Shown in pieces: positions 23,138-31,139 of a stretch of 44,732 nt of DNA. Positions within the stretch are counted from its first letter, which is position 1; each line of letters starts with the position of its first letter. The translations under genes and the position numbers were made by a program. Source of the DNA: Thermaceae bacterium (lineage in GTDB: Bacteria > Deinococcota > Deinococci > Deinococcales > Marinithermaceae); the NCBI GenBank assembly GCA_027067955.1, contig JAMOUW010000026.1, positions 1 to 44,732 of the forward strand, read 5' to 3'. The notes under the pieces were generated by a model. It worked only from the letters and a program-made list of their open reading frames with translations, made no database searches and was not told where the DNA came from.

Positions 23138-23848
23138 TTAGGGCGGACGTCCCTTTTGTTCGTATAGATTTTGTATCACTCTTGCCCAATCCCTCACCCC
23201 CGGGTTGTCGGGCCACACTGCAGGGGCAAAGCCAGCGTCCAGAGCCGCCCGGCCGGTGACCCGGCCTATGGCCGCCACGGGCGGCCGCGCACCAGAGGCC
23301 ACCCCCCAGGCCTGCACCGCCGAAGGAGATGCAAACGCAGCAACAGCGGCCTCTTCCAGGTAGCTCCTCTCCCGCAGCTCCAGCTCGCGGGGACGGGTCC
23401 GGTAAACGTCCAGACGTAACACCGAAAATCCACGCGCCTCCAGCTCTCTGCCGAAAGCCGCGCCCGCCAGCTCAGAAGCGGGCCACAGCAACGGGCCCGG
23501 GTCCGGAAGGGTTCTTGCCAGCGTGCTACCGTATGCGTCTTCAGGCACGAACACCACGTTCATACCCGCACGCTCCAGTATCCGCGCGGTCCCCGTCCCC
23601 ACGGCGGCCAGTCGCAGCGAGGGTCTGCCGGCGCGCAGCCAGGCCTCCTGTAAGAACCGGGCTGCGGTGGGCGAGGTAACCGCCACCCAAGACCACCCTC
23701 GGCGCAGTTCATCCGCCAGCGAATCGTAACCGGGCCCGGGAGCATGCTCGACGAGAGGTACGCTGACGTGGGGCACTGCGGCGGCGTCCAGCAAAGCCGC
23801 CAGCTCCGCGTCCTTTTCGAGGCTGCGGGTCAGCACCACTACATCCAT
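23138..23848 (-). CDS. hemD: Uroporphyrinogen-III synthase
   Basis: It closes and inverts hydroxymethylbilane to uroporphyrinogen III. The 236-residue protein shows the loose HemD pattern: two Rossmann-like halves with WVAVTSPTAARFLQEA, LAAVGTGTARILERAG, LLWPASELAG, and then VAAFASPSAVQAWG, VAAIGRVTGRAA, with a conserved Tyr in LDVYRTRPRE. HemD is poorly conserved, but its place directly before hemA supports the call. TAGGAT lies 8 bases before the ATG on the minus strand, so it probably leads the hemD-hemA-hemX operon as a leaderless gene. Confidence 0.85.
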   Translation of the reverse strand: MDVVVLTRSLEKDAELAALLDAAAVPHVSVPLVEHAPGPGYDSLADELRRGWSWVAVTSPTAARFLQEAWLRAGRPSLRLAAVGTGTARILERAGMNVVFVPEDAYGSTLARTLPDPGPLLWPASELAGAAFGRELEARGFSVLRLDVYRTRPRELELRERSYLEEAAVAAFASPSAVQAWGVASGARPPVAAIGRVTGRAALDAGFAPAVWPDNPGVRDWARVIQNLYEQKGRPP

Positions 23849-23856
23849 CCCCTCAT

Positions 23857-23876
23857 ATCCTAACGCCGCTTAGAAT
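23857..23876. promoter_or_regulatory. Divergent -10 boxes of hemD and hemW
   Basis: On the minus strand TAGGAT (23862-23857) ends 8 bases before the hemD ATG. On the plus strand TAGAAT (23871-23876) ends 10 bases before ATG 23887 of hemW. Two haem-related units thus diverge from one short control region. Confidence 0.45.
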
Positions 23877-23886
23877 GAAGCCGCCG

Positions 23887-25017
23887 ATGCGCCACCTGTA
23901 CCTGCACGTACCGTTCTGCCCCACGATCTGCCCCTACTGCGACTTCCACGTCGTACGCCGGGGGCCGGGGCTTGTGGAACGCTATCTGGAACGGCTCGCG
24001 GCCGAGGCCGCCAATCTCTACGCCGACCACCCCGGCCCGCTCGCCACCCTCTACCTGGGAGGTGGAACCCCCAGCTATCTGCGCGATCACGAGCTGGCGC
24101 GCCTCTTCGACTCGCTTCCCTGGACCTTCGAAGCGGGAGCCGAGATAACCCTGGAGGCGAACCCCGGCACCCTTTCACCGGCCCGGCTGGAGCTTGTCAG
24201 GTCTCTGGGCGTGAACCGGATCTCGATCGGCGCACAGAGTTTTCAAGATCGGGTGCTGGACCGCCTGGGCCGGGCCCACAAGGCCGCCGCCGCGTTGAGG
24301 ACGGTAGAGCACTCCCTGGCGACCGGATTCCGGGTATCCCTGGACCTGATCCTCGGGCTGCCCGGCCAGGACGTGAAGGCGGACCTGGAAACCGCGGCGG
24401 CGCTGGGGGTGGGCCACGTCTCCGCCTACACGCTGCAGATTGAACCGGGCACCCCCTTTGCACTGGCGGGGATGACGCCCGACCCCGACCGCGAGGCGGC
24501 GGCCTTCGCCGCAGCGCGCACGGCGCTTGGCCGCGCTGGACTGACACGCTACGAGGTGAGCAACTTCGCCCGCCCAGGGGAGGAATCCCGCCACAACCTG
24601 GCCTACTGGCGCATGGCGGAATGGGGCGGGCTGGGGCCCGCGGCCAGCGCTCACTTCTACACCCCCGCGGGCGCGGGGGTGGCCGAACGTCGCACCAACC
24701 CGCCGCTGCCGCGCTGGGCCGTGGGCGAATCGCCCGCGCGCGAAACGATCGACCCTCTCGAGCACGCCAAGGAAAGCCTGATGATGGGGCTGCGCGTGCG
24801 TGAAGGAGTCGACCTGGACGCCCTGTCCGCGCGCAGCGGGCTACCCGGACTGCGAGAAGTCCTGGAGCGGGCCGCGCGGGAGCTGGTGCCTACCGAACTC
24901 CTGGTGGCCGGCGGCCCGCGGCTGCAACCCACCGCCGAAGGCCTCGATCGCCTGCACGCCGCGGTGCTATCGCTCTGGGAGGCGCTGGAAAGCGCCTACT
25001 CCGAGGAAGATTCCTGA
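23887..25017 (+). CDS. hemW: Radical SAM haem chaperone HemW (oxygen-independent coproporphyrinogen oxidase-like)
   Basis: The 376-residue protein begins with the radical-SAM cluster motif CPTICPYC (C11, C15, C18) in YLHVPFCPTICPYCDF. LYLGGGTPSYL, EANPGTL, RISIGAQSFQDRVLDRLGRAH and the HemW/HemN C-terminal domain follow. It lacks the N-terminal extension of true HemN, which fits HemW, a haem-binding chaperone. ATG 23875 is an alternative start four codons upstream, but the TAGAAT box overlaps it. Divergent from hemD; the last 22 bases overlap the mscS gene on the other strand. Confidence 0.88.
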   Translation: MRHLYLHVPFCPTICPYCDFHVVRRGPGLVERYLERLAAEAANLYADHPGPLATLYLGGGTPSYLRDHELARLFDSLPWTFEAGAEITLEANPGTLSPARLELVRSLGVNRISIGAQSFQDRVLDRLGRAHKAAAALRTVEHSLATGFRVSLDLILGLPGQDVKADLETAAALGVGHVSAYTLQIEPGTPFALAGMTPDPDREAAAFAAARTALGRAGLTRYEVSNFARPGEESRHNLAYWRMAEWGGLGPAASAHFYTPAGAGVAERRTNPPLPRWAVGESPARETIDPLEHAKESLMMGLRVREGVDLDALSARSGLPGLREVLERAARELVPTELLVAGGPRLQPTAEGLDRLHAAVLSLWEALESAYSEEDS

Positions 25018-26063
25018 ACCACGCGCAACGGCTCGGGGAACCATACCGTACGCTGCGGAAAGGGGATCTCGATGCCCGCTTCGTCGAGGGCAATCTTGGC
25101 CGCCTCGGTAATCTCGGCCGCGACCACCGGATAGCTGGGAATCTCGCTTTCCGGTATCCATACCACCAGAGTGAAGTCGACGCTGCTGTCACCGAGACCG
25201 GTAACCAAAACGGCCGGGGCGGGATCCTTGAGCAGCGCATGGTGCGCGTTCACGACGCCCTCCAATACCCGGCGCACCTCGCGGGTGTCGTGCCGGTAGG
25301 CTACACCCACGGGAATGCGCAAACGCAGCGGGCCGCCGGCGGAAAGGTTCTTTATTTCTGCCCCGGCAACTACGGCGTTGGGGATGGCGACGCTCTCGTT
25401 ATCCGGGGTGCGCAGCCGGGTGGTTCGCAGCGTCAGGCCCTCTACCTGACCGTATTCACCGCCAATGTGCACCCAGTCCCCTATTCTGAAAGGACGGTCC
25501 ATAAGCAGGATGATTCCCGCGATGAAGTTGGAAAAGGTGTCCTGCGCAGCCAGCCCTACGGCCAAACCCAAGACCCCCAGGGCTCCGATTACCGGGGCGA
25601 TCTGGGCGCCGGCCACCATGTAGGCCGCCCATGCGACCAGCAGTGTCAGGGTCGCATAGCGCAACAGTAATACCAGGTTGGGGTCGAAACCGCGCCGCAC
25701 CAAGCGGCTTTCTATCAGCGCCTCGACCACCACCCAGACAAGGTAGACGACGGCGAGTTTTATGAACGCCCGCGCCACCGCCTGCGGATCGCCCAGCCCG
25801 AATACCGCCACTGCGAAGGCGAGCGCCGCGCCCCAAAACAACAGGTCCCATACCCCTGCCAACCGCCTGCGGATACGCTCGTCAAACCTGTGAACGACGA
25901 GCGCCGTCAACCCCTTGGCAATCCATGCCAGCAACCAGGCCAGCAATACCAGCCCTATCCAGGCGGCCACCTGATAACCGCGCTCGCCCCACCCCACGGC
26001 GGCAGTTCCGGCCCCGCTCAGGCGCTCGAGCGCATCTTGCATTAAAACCCAAATTTTATTCAT
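24996..26063 (-). CDS. MscS-type mechanosensitive ion channel
   Basis: The 355-residue protein has four to five hydrophobic segments in the first 190 residues. The pore helix follows with the glycine/alanine-rich IGALGVLGLAVGLAAQDTFSNFIAGIILLMDRPFRIGD, the MscS signature. The cytoplasmic beta and alpha/beta domains include GQVEGLTLRTTRLRTPDNESVAIPN. It relieves turgor at hypo-osmotic shock. The start at 26063 has a perfect TATAAT 6 bases upstream, so it is leaderless; a longer frame would overlap the neighbouring methyltransferase. The 3' end overlaps hemW by 22 bases. Confidence 0.9.
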   Translation of the reverse strand: MNKIWVLMQDALERLSGAGTAAVGWGERGYQVAAWIGLVLLAWLLAWIAKGLTALVVHRFDERIRRRLAGVWDLLFWGAALAFAVAVFGLGDPQAVARAFIKLAVVYLVWVVVEALIESRLVRRGFDPNLVLLLRYATLTLLVAWAAYMVAGAQIAPVIGALGVLGLAVGLAAQDTFSNFIAGIILLMDRPFRIGDWVHIGGEYGQVEGLTLRTTRLRTPDNESVAIPNAVVAGAEIKNLSAGGPLRLRIPVGVAYRHDTREVRRVLEGVVNAHHALLKDPAPAVLVTGLGDSSVDFTLVVWIPESEIPSYPVVAAEITEAAKIALDEAGIEIPFPQRTVWFPEPLRVVQESSSE

Positions 26064-26069
26064 AACTTG

Positions 26070-26075
26070 ATTATA
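26070..26075 (-). promoter_or_regulatory. Consensus -10 box of leaderless promoter (TATAAT), mscS
   Basis: TATAAT on the minus strand ends 6 bases before the ATG at 26063. No TTGACA-like -35 is visible at 16-18 bases. Confidence 0.6.
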
Positions 26076-26080
26076 CCGCT

Positions 26081-26635
26081 CTATAGGCCAGCCCGGCGCC
26101 ACACCGCCCAGCTGCGGCAGGCCGCACCCTGCCAGCCTTCCCCCGCAGCCACGAGTTCCAGCCCCCGGGGAGGCACCGTCAGCTCGCCCGAGTCCCAGTA
26201 GTAGGGGCTGCCGGGCCGGCCTCGCCTCAGGGCCTCGCAACGGTTGAAGCCCTCGATGAGGACCAGGCCGCCCGCCACAAGGAGCGCCTCCAGCCGTGCG
26301 ACCAGGGGACGGCTTACGAAGTAGCTGACTACCACGCCCGCAAACGGCCCCGGCGGCAAGACTGGAGGGTTTTCTTCCAGGTCTATCTGCAAGGCGCGTA
26401 CTGCCGTGCCGTCCCGCCAGGCCACCTCCCGAACCCGGGACACGGCAACCGGACTCTTGTCGAGCAGGGTCACCCGGCGCCCGCGGCGGGCCAGAAAAAA
26501 AGCGTTGCGGCCGTCGCCTCCCGCCAGATCCAGTACTCCCCCCTCGGGAATTAGGAATTCGTAAGCGCGCACCACGAAAGCCGGCTCGCGGGCGCCGGGG
26601 TCGGCCCGGTAATAGGCGTCCCAGTCACGCGGCAC
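26081..26635 (-). CDS. Class I SAM-dependent methyltransferase, TehB-like
   Basis: The 184-residue protein begins WDAYYRADPGAREPA, as in many TehB/tellurite-resistance-type and thiopurine-type methyltransferases. It has the SAM motif GGVLDLAGGDGRNAFFLARRG (32-52), TLLDKSPVAV (motif II) and a VVVSYFVSRPL stretch. The usual cysteine or DxG pattern is altered to DLAGGDGRN. Substrate unknown. GTG start, 4 bases after the esterase stop, so it is the second gene of a two-gene unit. It ends 18 bases before the mscS start on the same strand. Confidence 0.78.
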   Translation of the reverse strand: MPRDWDAYYRADPGAREPAFVVRAYEFLIPEGGVLDLAGGDGRNAFFLARRGRRVTLLDKSPVAVSRVREVAWRDGTAVRALQIDLEENPPVLPPGPFAGVVVSYFVSRPLVARLEALLVAGGLVLIEGFNRCEALRRGRPGSPYYWDSGELTVPPRGLELVAAGEGWQGAACRSWAVWRRAGL

Positions 26636-26639
26636 GGGC

Positions 26640-27596
26640 CTATCTTACGTCGAGGTCGGCGCCGAACAGGTCCGCCAGTCCCGCCTCGAGCCCGACTCTC
26701 CAGGTAACCCAGTTGTGACCGCCGGGATACTCCCGGTATTCGTGAACAGCAGCGCTCTCCGCCAGCAGCGCCGCGAAGCGGCGCACCGGCGCCAATAGCC
26801 ACTCGAGTCGGCCTACCTGTAATGCTATTCGAGCGGGCCTCTGCTCCGCGGCGGCGTAGCGCTCCGTGAGCCACTCGGGGTCGCGGCGGGCGTCACTCCC
26901 CCCCGGCAGGGCCCGCAGAGCCGGCGATTGGGCCCCTATCCTCCCGAAGACATCCGGGTGCCCGAGACCCAACCACAGCGCGGCGAGACCTCCCAGGCTC
27001 GCACCCCACAGCGCCCACTCCCCGCCGTCACCAAATTCGCCCGTCACGGCGGGGAGCACCTCGTCCAGCACATGCCGCTCGAGCCCGGCATCGAACCGGT
27101 ACTCGCGATCACGATTTTCGGGCTCGCTAAAAACGATCCGGAGCGGCACGACTACACCGGCACGCCAGAGGGTCTCGGCGGCGAGTGCAATCTTACCGAT
27201 GCGGTGGTAGGCCACACCATCAAAGACCAGCAGCGACGCAGCCGGACCCGCCGGAGGCTCGTAGACGGCGAGCCGCCGTGATCCGGCGCCGAGGCGGTGC
27301 ACCTGTCCCATGAGTGAATCCCTGTACCGCGGCGGACGAACCGCGCCCGGCGTCCAGACGGCACCCGCGTAAGGACGCCAGGGGTTTTCCGCCCGCTCGG
27401 GCGCCTCGGGATCCGCCATGGGGCGTCCCGAGGCATCCAGGAAGGCGTACTCCAGGTAGGCGCCACGCGGCAGCTCGATCTCTACAGGGCCGTAGAGCGG
27501 CCAGGGGTCATGGGTCCAATCGGTCACGTCGGCAATGAACCCCGCCGCGGCCTCGGGCGGGGTGATCACGACGCGCCGACCAAGTACCTCTACCAT
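26640..27596 (-). CDS. Enterochelin-esterase-like alpha/beta hydrolase
   Basis: The 318-residue protein begins with a beta-sandwich module (about 5-85) reminiscent of an early-set/CBM48 domain. An esterase-D/Fes-type alpha/beta hydrolase follows. Catalytic residues visible are S200 in ALWGASLGG, H294 in YPGGHNWVTWR, and E265 in GRLEWLL as the likely acid. Relatives hydrolyse siderophore esters, phosphate-linked sugars or simple esters; no siderophore genes are nearby, so the substrate is open. No signal peptide. ATG 27596 has CAGAAT 8 bases upstream as a weak -10 candidate. Confidence 0.8.
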   Translation of the reverse strand: MVEVLGRRVVITPPEAAAGFIADVTDWTHDPWPLYGPVEIELPRGAYLEYAFLDASGRPMADPEAPERAENPWRPYAGAVWTPGAVRPPRYRDSLMGQVHRLGAGSRRLAVYEPPAGPAASLLVFDGVAYHRIGKIALAAETLWRAGVVVPLRIVFSEPENRDREYRFDAGLERHVLDEVLPAVTGEFGDGGEWALWGASLGGLAALWLGLGHPDVFGRIGAQSPALRALPGGSDARRDPEWLTERYAAAEQRPARIALQVGRLEWLLAPVRRFAALLAESAAVHEYREYPGGHNWVTWRVGLEAGLADLFGADLDVR

Positions 27597-27760
27597 CGCT
27601 ATGCATTCTGCCACGGGACACGATTGCCGCGCGCGGAATCGATAAGCCGGGAGCAGAGGGAATATCCGCGAGTTAAAAACGGGAAACCCCGCACGAGACG
27701 CGCCTTGAGGCAAGGTGGCGGTTCGCGCTCTCTAGCGCACATCCCCGTCCCGCAGAGCGG

Positions 27761-27766
27761 TATGCT
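27761..27766 (+). promoter_or_regulatory. -10 box of leaderless promoter (TATGCT)
   Basis: TATGCT ends 6 bases before the ATG at 27773. There is no ribosome site. Confidence 0.6.
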
Positions 27767-27772
27767 GAATCC

Positions 27773-28798
27773 ATGCGCGCCATCGTCATGAGCGCCCGCG
27801 GCGGACCCGAAGTGCTCGGGCCGGCAGAACTTCCCGACCCTGAGCCAGGGCCGGGAGAGGTACGCGTACGCGTGCGCGCGGTCGCACTCAATCACCTCGA
27901 CGTTTGGGTGCGCAAGGGGACAGCCTCACCCGATTTGCCGCTGCCACACGTCCTCGGCTCCGACGTTAGCGGAATAGTGGACGCCGTAGGCGTGGGCGTG
28001 GAAAAAGAACTGTTAGGACGAGCGGTCGTACTGAACCCCGGTCTCTCCTGCGGTCACTGTGAAGTCTGCCTGGCCGGGCGCGACAACCTCTGCCCCGACT
28101 ACAAGATTCTCGGCGAGCACGTCTGGGGCGGTTACGCCGAGTACGTCGTCGCCCCCCGCACCAACATCCTTGCCAAACCCGCAAACCTGGGTTTCGAGGA
28201 GGCCGCGGCAGTGCCGCTCGTCTTCCTCACCGCATGGCAGATGGTGGCAGACAAACTTCGGTTGCGCCCGGGCGAATGGCTGCTGGTCATGGCGGCGGGA
28301 TCGGGCGTGGGCAGTGCGGCGCTGCAGATCGGCAAACTCTTCGGTGCGCGCGTGCTTGCGGCGGCGGGGAACGAGGAAAAGCTGGAGCGGGCCCGGGCAC
28401 TAGGGGCCGACGCAGTCGTCAACTACCGCGAGCCTGGCTGGCACCGGCGAGTGCGCGATCTCACCGGCGGTGGGGTGCACGCGGTCGCCGACCACACCGG
28501 GGCCGAGTTTTGGGAAGGGGTAATAAAGGCCACCCGCAACGGCGGCCGTATAGCCATTGTGGGCGCGTCGTCGGGCTATCTGGCGCAAACACCGCTGGCC
28601 CACATCTTTTACCGCCAGCTCACGATATACGGCTCGACCATGGGGTCAAAAGCGCATCTCTTTACGGTCATGCAGCATGTGGAGGCCGGGCACCTGCGCC
28701 CGGTGCTGGGGGGAGTCCTGCCCCTCGAGCAGGCAGCCAGGGCACACGCAATGCTGGAAGAGCGCAGAGTCTTCGGAAAACTGGTGCTTACATTGTAG
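27773..28798 (+). CDS. Zinc-binding alcohol dehydrogenase family protein (quinone oxidoreductase-like)
   Basis: The 341-residue medium-chain dehydrogenase has a structural zinc site with four cysteines (C93, C96, C99, C107: CGHCEVCLAGRDNLC) and a Rossmann fold with MAAGSGVGSAALQIGKLFGA. The usual catalytic-zinc ligands are missing: VALNHLDVWVRKG has Asn where Cys is expected, and GSDVSG replaces GHE. This matches a known MDR subgroup related to quinone oxidoreductases. It probably reduces an enone or quinone with NADPH; substrate unknown. Single leaderless gene. Confidence 0.83.
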   Translation: MRAIVMSARGGPEVLGPAELPDPEPGPGEVRVRVRAVALNHLDVWVRKGTASPDLPLPHVLGSDVSGIVDAVGVGVEKELLGRAVVLNPGLSCGHCEVCLAGRDNLCPDYKILGEHVWGGYAEYVVAPRTNILAKPANLGFEEAAAVPLVFLTAWQMVADKLRLRPGEWLLVMAAGSGVGSAALQIGKLFGARVLAAAGNEEKLERARALGADAVVNYREPGWHRRVRDLTGGGVHAVADHTGAEFWEGVIKATRNGGRIAIVGASSGYLAQTPLAHIFYRQLTIYGSTMGSKAHLFTVMQHVEAGHLRPVLGGVLPLEQAARAHAMLEERRVFGKLVLTL

Positions 28799-28869
28799 CT
28801 GCCCCAATGGTAAAAAAGCCGGTACGCCGGTATCTGGGGTCTGCTAGGCTAAAGGTGGAGGTGAACAGC

Positions 28870-29079
28870 ATGGGTTGCAACGTAGGGAAGGGAGACCAAA
28901 TCTTCCGGTTCATCCTGGGGTTTGTTCTCCTTCTGGCCTACTTCCTGGGATGGGTAAGTGGCACATGGGGTTTGATTGCGCTGATAGTGGGGATTATCAT
29001 GATCGCCACTGCAGCAATAAGGTTCTGCCTTATCTACCGGCTGTTGGGCATGAGCACTTGCGAAGCAAAGCCCAACTGA
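28870..29079 (+). CDS. DUF2892 (YgaP-like transmembrane domain) small membrane protein
   Basis: The 69-residue protein opens MGCNVGKGDQIFRFILG, the DUF2892 signature. Two membrane helices follow (about 12-32 and 34-52), then a short tail with LLGMSTC. Such domains occur alone or fused to rhodanese (YgaP); no enzymatic role is known for the lone form. GGAGGTG lies 7 bases before the ATG, and TAGGCT upstream may be a -10 box. Frames that start earlier run antiparallel to no homology and lie inside the dehydrogenase gene. Confidence 0.82.
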   Translation: MGCNVGKGDQIFRFILGFVLLLAYFLGWVSGTWGLIALIVGIIMIATAAIRFCLIYRLLGMSTCEAKPN

Positions 29080-29095
29080 TATGACCTACCGCTCA

Positions 29096-29116
29096 GGTGC
29101 GAAATGTTCTCGCACC
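29096..29116 (+). terminator. Possible terminator after the DUF2892 gene
   Basis: GGTGCGA (29096-29102) pairs with TCGCACC (29110-29116) around a 7-base loop, 17 bases after the stop. Only scattered T residues follow. Confidence 0.35.
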
Positions 29117-29141
29117 GCCTCGTTAGCCGTACGGCATGGAG

Positions 29142-29147
29142 TATGAT
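29142..29147 (+). promoter_or_regulatory. -10 box of leaderless promoter (TATGAT)
   Basis: TATGAT ends 6 bases before the GTG at 29154, with no ribosome site. Confidence 0.6.
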
Positions 29148-29153
29148 TAACAC

Positions 29154-29732
29154 GTGGATAGACTGGCTTTGTTTATTGACGGCTCGTTCGTATACAACTG
29201 CGCCAAGAGGATGGGGTGGAATGTTGATCACCGCAAGGTGATCGAGCATTTCCCATCAGGCTACGCGTTGTTCAACGCCTTTTACTACGCCCCCATCACC
29301 GACTGGAACGACGAACGCCAGCAAAAGTTTCTCGACGCCCTTATCTTCATGGGCTATTCGGTGCGCTCGCGCGAGGTACGGGGCGAGGCCCCCAACTTCG
29401 AGGCCCACATCGCCACCGACCTGCTCATAACCGCGCCTCGCTGGGACGTGGCCCTGCTGGCCAGCGGCGCCGCACAGCTGGTTCCCACCATTGAGGCCGT
29501 GCGCACCATGGGTAAGGAGGTGCACCTGCTGGGGATACCCGAGCTGGTAGATCTCGACATTCGCAGCGCCACTGACCGCTTCATCGACCTCAAGGAGTAC
29601 CGTGAGCTGCTCGAGCGCGAAGGCGGCGGGCGCCGTGTCTTCCCCGACGTTACCCAGGAACTCGCCGGGGCAGGTCTGGACGGCGAGCCCGAGGAGGATC
29701 TGGAAGAAACTGCACCCGCGGAAGGCGACTGA
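29154..29732 (+). CDS. NYN (LabA/DUF88-type) domain protein with altered active site
   Basis: The 192-residue protein has the PIN-like NYN fold: LALFIDGSFVYN with D9, AFYYAPITD, LIFMGYSVRSREV, a DLL strand with D89, and WDVALLASGAAQLVPTIEAV. NYN ribonucleases normally have SGDxDF at this last point. Here it reads SGAAQL, so two acidic residues are replaced by Ala and Gln (A106, Q108). D9 and D89 remain. It may be inactive as a nuclease, or act as an RNA-binding or regulatory form. The C-terminal 35 residues are acidic and probably disordered. GTG start, leaderless. Confidence 0.78.
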   Translation: MDRLALFIDGSFVYNCAKRMGWNVDHRKVIEHFPSGYALFNAFYYAPITDWNDERQQKFLDALIFMGYSVRSREVRGEAPNFEAHIATDLLITAPRWDVALLASGAAQLVPTIEAVRTMGKEVHLLGIPELVDLDIRSATDRFIDLKEYRELLEREGGGRRVFPDVTQELAGAGLDGEPEEDLEETAPAEGD

Positions 29733-29740
29733 CCCGCCAG

Positions 29741-29781
29741 AAAAACCAAGCGCCGCCCACGGGCGGCGCTTGGTCGTTTTT
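29741..29781. terminator. Strong bidirectional intrinsic terminator
   Basis: A 12-bp stem (29746-29757 with 29762-29773) around a CACG loop is followed by TCGTTTTT on the plus strand and by TTTTT (29745-29741) on the minus strand. It ends both the NYN gene and the long ribosomal protein operon. Confidence 0.9.
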
Positions 29782-29792
29782 GAGGCTGGCAA

Positions 29793-30149
29793 CTAGTCCA
29801 CCAGCTCAATTATGCACATTTGCGTGCCGTCGCCGCGGCGGCGTTCGGCCAGCTTGAGGATGCGGGTATACCCGCCGTTGCGCTCCTGAAAGCGGGGCGC
29901 CACGTCATCGAAGAGGCGGCGGACCACGTTCATATCGTGAATTTCACGAATTACCTGACGCCGGGCGGTAAGGTCGCCGCGCTTGGCTTTGGTGATCAGC
30001 GGCTCGACGAAACGGCGCAATTCTTTGGCTTTCGGGATTGTGGTACGGATACGTCCGTGCCGCAGAAGCTCCGTAGCCATGTTGCGGAACATCGCACGGC
30101 GGTGGTCACTAAAGCGGTTCAGTTTGCGTCCGGTCTTCATGTGGCGCAT
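29793..30149 (-). CDS. rplQ: 50S ribosomal protein L17
   Basis: 118 residues, the length and close sequence of Thermus L17 ([17 protein letters not shown] start, [17 protein letters not shown] near the end). AAAGGAG lies 8 bases before the ATG and contains the rpoA stop, so it is coupled to rpoA. It is the last gene of the alpha operon, followed by the bidirectional terminator. Confidence 0.97.
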   Translation of the reverse strand: MRHMKTGRKLNRFSDHRRAMFRNMATELLRHGRIRTTIPKAKELRRFVEPLITKAKRGDLTARRQVIREIHDMNVVRRLFDDVAPRFQERNGGYTRILKLAERRRGDGTQMCIIELVD

Positions 30150-30153
30150 TGTT

Positions 30154-31125
30154 CTACTCCTTTAAGGCAAGACCGTGGGCGGCCAGGCGCTCTTTGATCT
30201 CCACTACGCTGCGTTCACCGATTCCGGGCACCTTCTTGAGCTCGCGCTCGGTGAGGGCCGTTAGATTGGCCACCGAGTCTATCCCTTCCTCGCGCAGGTT
30301 GTGCAGAACGCGGGTGGAAAGTCCCAGATCCTCGAGGTCAACGCTGCCCGGCGGCTCCGTCGCAGCCTTGCTGGATGCTAGATCCGCAGCGGCGGTTTCT
30401 GCGGGCGCCGCGACCGCTTCGTCGTCCGCGCCTTGCTCGGGGGTCGCGCGCAGCTGCTCGAAGAAACCGAGTTGCCCGCGCAGGATATCAACTGCCTGAC
30501 CCAGCGCGTCGTCGGGCGTCACCGAGCCGTCGGTCCATACACGCAAGATCAATTTGTCCAGATCGGTGCGCTGCCCCAGGCGGGTATCCTCGACGTGGAA
30601 GGCCACGCGTTTGATTGGCGAAAAGAGGGCGTCTACGGGAATTGAGTTGATACGGTCCTTGATGCCGTGTTTCTCGGCAGCTACGTAACCCACGCCTTCG
30701 TCGACGCGGATCTCCATGACCAGCTTGGCACCCTCGCCAAGGGTGGCGATGTAGAGGTCGGGGTTGACCAGCTCGGCACTGGAAGGCACGGTCAGGTCAC
30801 GCGCGTAAACCTCACCCGGGCCCTCAGCGCGAAGCAGCAGGGTCTTGGAGCCGGGCTCGTGGAACTTAACGATCAGCTCCTTGAGGTTGAGCACGATCTG
30901 CACCACGTCTTCCTTGATGCCGGGCAGGGTGGCGAACTCATGCAGGGCATCTTCGATGTAGACGCTGGTAACCGCAGTGCCGGGAATCGAGGACATCAGG
31001 ATGCGGCGCAACGGATTGCCCAGGGTGACGCCGAAACCGCGCTCCAGGGGCTCGAGCACGAATTCGCCGTAGTTCCCCTCGACGCGGGAAGTCAGTACCG
31101 GGGCTTTCGCCGTTAGGGTTTCCAA
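30154..31125 (-). CDS. rpoA: RNA polymerase subunit alpha
   Basis: The 323-residue protein forms the dimer that nucleates RNA polymerase. The N-terminal domain has [25 protein letters not shown]. The C-terminal domain (about 260-323) binds UP elements and activators: [19 protein letters not shown] and [16 protein letters not shown]. The linker between them is Ala/Glu-rich. The start codon is TTG, 8 bases after AAAGGAGG; no in-frame ATG lies near, and METLTAKAP matches related proteins. Placed between rpsD and rplQ. Confidence 0.97.
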   Translation of the reverse strand: METLTAKAPVLTSRVEGNYGEFVLEPLERGFGVTLGNPLRRILMSSIPGTAVTSVYIEDALHEFATLPGIKEDVVQIVLNLKELIVKFHEPGSKTLLLRAEGPGEVYARDLTVPSSAELVNPDLYIATLGEGAKLVMEIRVDEGVGYVAAEKHGIKDRINSIPVDALFSPIKRVAFHVEDTRLGQRTDLDKLILRVWTDGSVTPDDALGQAVDILRGQLGFFEQLRATPEQGADDEAVAAPAETAAADLASSKAATEPPGSVDLEDLGLSTRVLHNLREEGIDSVANLTALTERELKKVPGIGERSVVEIKERLAAHGLALKE

Positions 31126-31139
31126 GAAAACCGCCTCCT

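Noticed and set aside
28234-28869. Long upstream extension of the DUF2892 frame inside the dehydrogenase gene
   Set aside because: It reads an out-of-frame dehydrogenase sequence. The DUF2892 signature and the GGAGGTG site fix the start at 28870.
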